Assembly: GCA_964651325.1 (NCBI GenBank) | Contig: CAZYXP010000002.1 | Span: forward strand, 1 to 43,131 | Source of the DNA: JADFOB01 sp964651325 | GTDB lineage: Bacteria; Planctomycetota; Phycisphaerae; UBA1845 | DNA length: 43,131 nt | Direction of reading: 5' to 3' | Part shown: positions 42,283 through 43,131 of the stretch, in pieces | Numbering within the stretch: position 1 is the stretch's first letter | How the letters are laid out: the number at the start of each line of letters is the position of its first letter | Made by a program: the position numbers and the translations under genes | Notes under the pieces: generated by a model | What the model was told of the DNA's origin: nothing | The model's database searches: none | The model's input: the letters and a program-made list of their open reading frames with translations, nothing else

Positions 42283-42993
42283 TTAATGATTACCTTTATT
42301 CGGCGTTCGCCAGACGTAGCCGGCGCCGCGTATTGTTTGTACCCATGCAGCGGCCGATCCGAGTTTCTTGCGGAGGGCGGCAATATGAACGTCAATGGTG
42401 CGATCGACGACGGCTACATTCGGGCCGAGCGCTGCGTCGATCAACTGCTCGCGCGAGCGCAATCGTCCGCCAGCGGACATGATGGCTTTGAGAAGTCGAA
42501 ACTCCGTTGCGGTGAGCGTGATCGCCGCGCCTTCAACGCTCACGCTGTGTCGCTCGGTGTCCAGCGTGACCGGGCCGGAGGCGAGTACGCTCTCTTGCGG
42601 ACCACGCACTCCCCTCTCGCCACGGCGAAGCAAGGCCGCGACGCGGGCGATGAGCGCTTTCATCGAGAAGGGCTTTGTCACATAGTCGTCCGCGCCCATG
42701 GCAAAGCCGACCAATTCGTCCGACTCGTCAGCCTTGGCCGTGAGCATCAGCACGGGAACTGAAGCCGTCCGCTGGTCCCGCCTCATTTGAGCCAGAACCT
42801 CGTCGCCGGACGTATTGGGGAGCATTCTATCCAAGATGACCAAATCCGGGATGGCCCTACCGAGTTCCGCAAGTGCCTCGTCGCCATCGGCGGCCTGCCC
42901 ACATCGGAATCCTTCTCGCTCCAGATTGAAGCCGATCAGCTCTCGCAAATCAGTCTCGTCTTCCACTACCAGGATGGTTTTGGGCGTCTTCAT
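42283..42993 (-). CDS. phoB: PhoB-like OmpR-family response regulator
   Basis: This is a 236-residue two-domain regulator. ATG at 42993 starts MKTPKTILVVEDE. The 12 extra residues from an earlier in-frame start do not look like protein. The receiver (about 1-125) has the acidic pair EDE, the phosphorylatable Asp in DLVILDRMLP, Thr in MLTAKAD and Lys in VTKPFS. A winged-helix DNA-binding domain (about 140-230) contains TATEFRLLKAIM, RTIDVHIAALRKKLG and the wing IRGAGYVW. All residues needed for phosphorelay are present. It is paired with the PhoR-like kinase. Phosphate regulation is inferred from overall family resemblance only. Confidence 0.9.
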   Translation of the reverse strand: MKTPKTILVVEDETDLRELIGFNLEREGFRCGQAADGDEALAELGRAIPDLVILDRMLPNTSGDEVLAQMRRDQRTASVPVLMLTAKADESDELVGFAMGADDYVTKPFSMKALIARVAALLRRGERGVRGPQESVLASGPVTLDTERHSVSVEGAAITLTATEFRLLKAIMSAGGRLRSREQLIDAALGPNVAVVDRTIDVHIAALRKKLGSAAAWVQTIRGAGYVWRTPNKGNH

Positions 42994-43131
42994 GGATTCT
43001 ACGCTAACCGTGGTTACACGGATCGGCAAGGCGAACGCTTGTTCGCGGACGTGCGACGTTGGGGCGTGGGCATTCGTTCAGGATCACCCTTGGTTCGCCT
43101 GCGGGACGCTGTCCCCGTGCCGGACAATCTC

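Noticed and set aside
42994..43131. Upstream gene or Pho box before the PhoB-like gene
   Set aside because: Only about 138 bases are visible, and no Pho-box repeat or coding frame is convincing.
1..43131. CRISPR arrays, tRNA, rRNA and complete insertion sequences
   Set aside because: No regularly spaced repeats, cloverleaf-like sequences, rRNA signatures or intact transposase genes were seen on reading through both strands; a covariance-model scan could still find small RNAs.

Overview
The window looks like a chromosomal segment of a Planctomycetes bacterium, most likely of the Phycisphaerae type. This is inferred from gene style, not from a marker gene. The base composition is GC-rich. There are very large secreted proteins that combine right-handed beta-helix, cohesin-like, HYR and dockerin modules, an FG-GAP lipoprotein-like protein with an inserted dockerin, a DUF4190 membrane protein, and a degraded gene whose end matches the IPTL-CTERM sorting signal. 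No rRNA, tRNA, CRISPR array, prophage or intact insertion sequence was seen.

Layout. 0-2.1 kb: minus-strand genes for a partial exported protein, a small lipoprotein and a METTL-like methyltransferase. 2.1-2.9 kb: no gene, but a 13-bp inverted repeat and a 15-bp tandem duplication. 2.9-10.7 kb: two plus-strand secreted cohesin/dockerin proteins of about 1949 and 588 residues. 10.8-13.2 kb: gatB and an unrecognised gene, both minus. 13.7-14.4 kb: a small membrane protein. 15-21 kb: a P1B metal ATPase and a 1306-residue FG-GAP protein, both minus. 21.7-25.4 kb: DUF4190 protein (plus), then SppA and a membrane transglutaminase-like protein (minus). 26-28.2 kb: a fused aroD-aroE gene overlapping aroK, giving three consecutive shikimate-pathway steps. 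28.2-28.9 kb: a scar holding fragments of an IS66-type transposase and an IPTL-CTERM beta-propeller gene.

29-32.3 kb (minus): an apparent three-gene operon of a QAT-family ABC ATPase, a fused binding protein-permease and EgtD, the histidine trimethyltransferase that makes hercynine. The histidine-contacting residues known from mycobacterial EgtD are conserved. Pairing an EgtU/EgtV-type transporter with EgtD, without egtB nearby, is the most attractive metabolic lead in the window.

33-40.2 kb: a stress-physiology island. Minus genes encode a tandem universal stress protein, a divergent beta-carbonic anhydrase and a short HPF/RaiA ribosome-hibernation factor. The divergent plus genes encode an NhaR-like regulator, a CPA2 cation/proton antiporter with a TrkA-N domain, a sigma-54 activator and a DksA/TraR zinc-finger protein. 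A good -24/-12 promoter sits in front of the last gene, and a pair of similar dyads sits in front of the first two. Together they suggest a coordinated response linking ion and pH homeostasis, CO2/bicarbonate balance, ribosome hibernation and RNA polymerase control. The window ends with a minus-strand PhoB-PhoR-like two-component pair.
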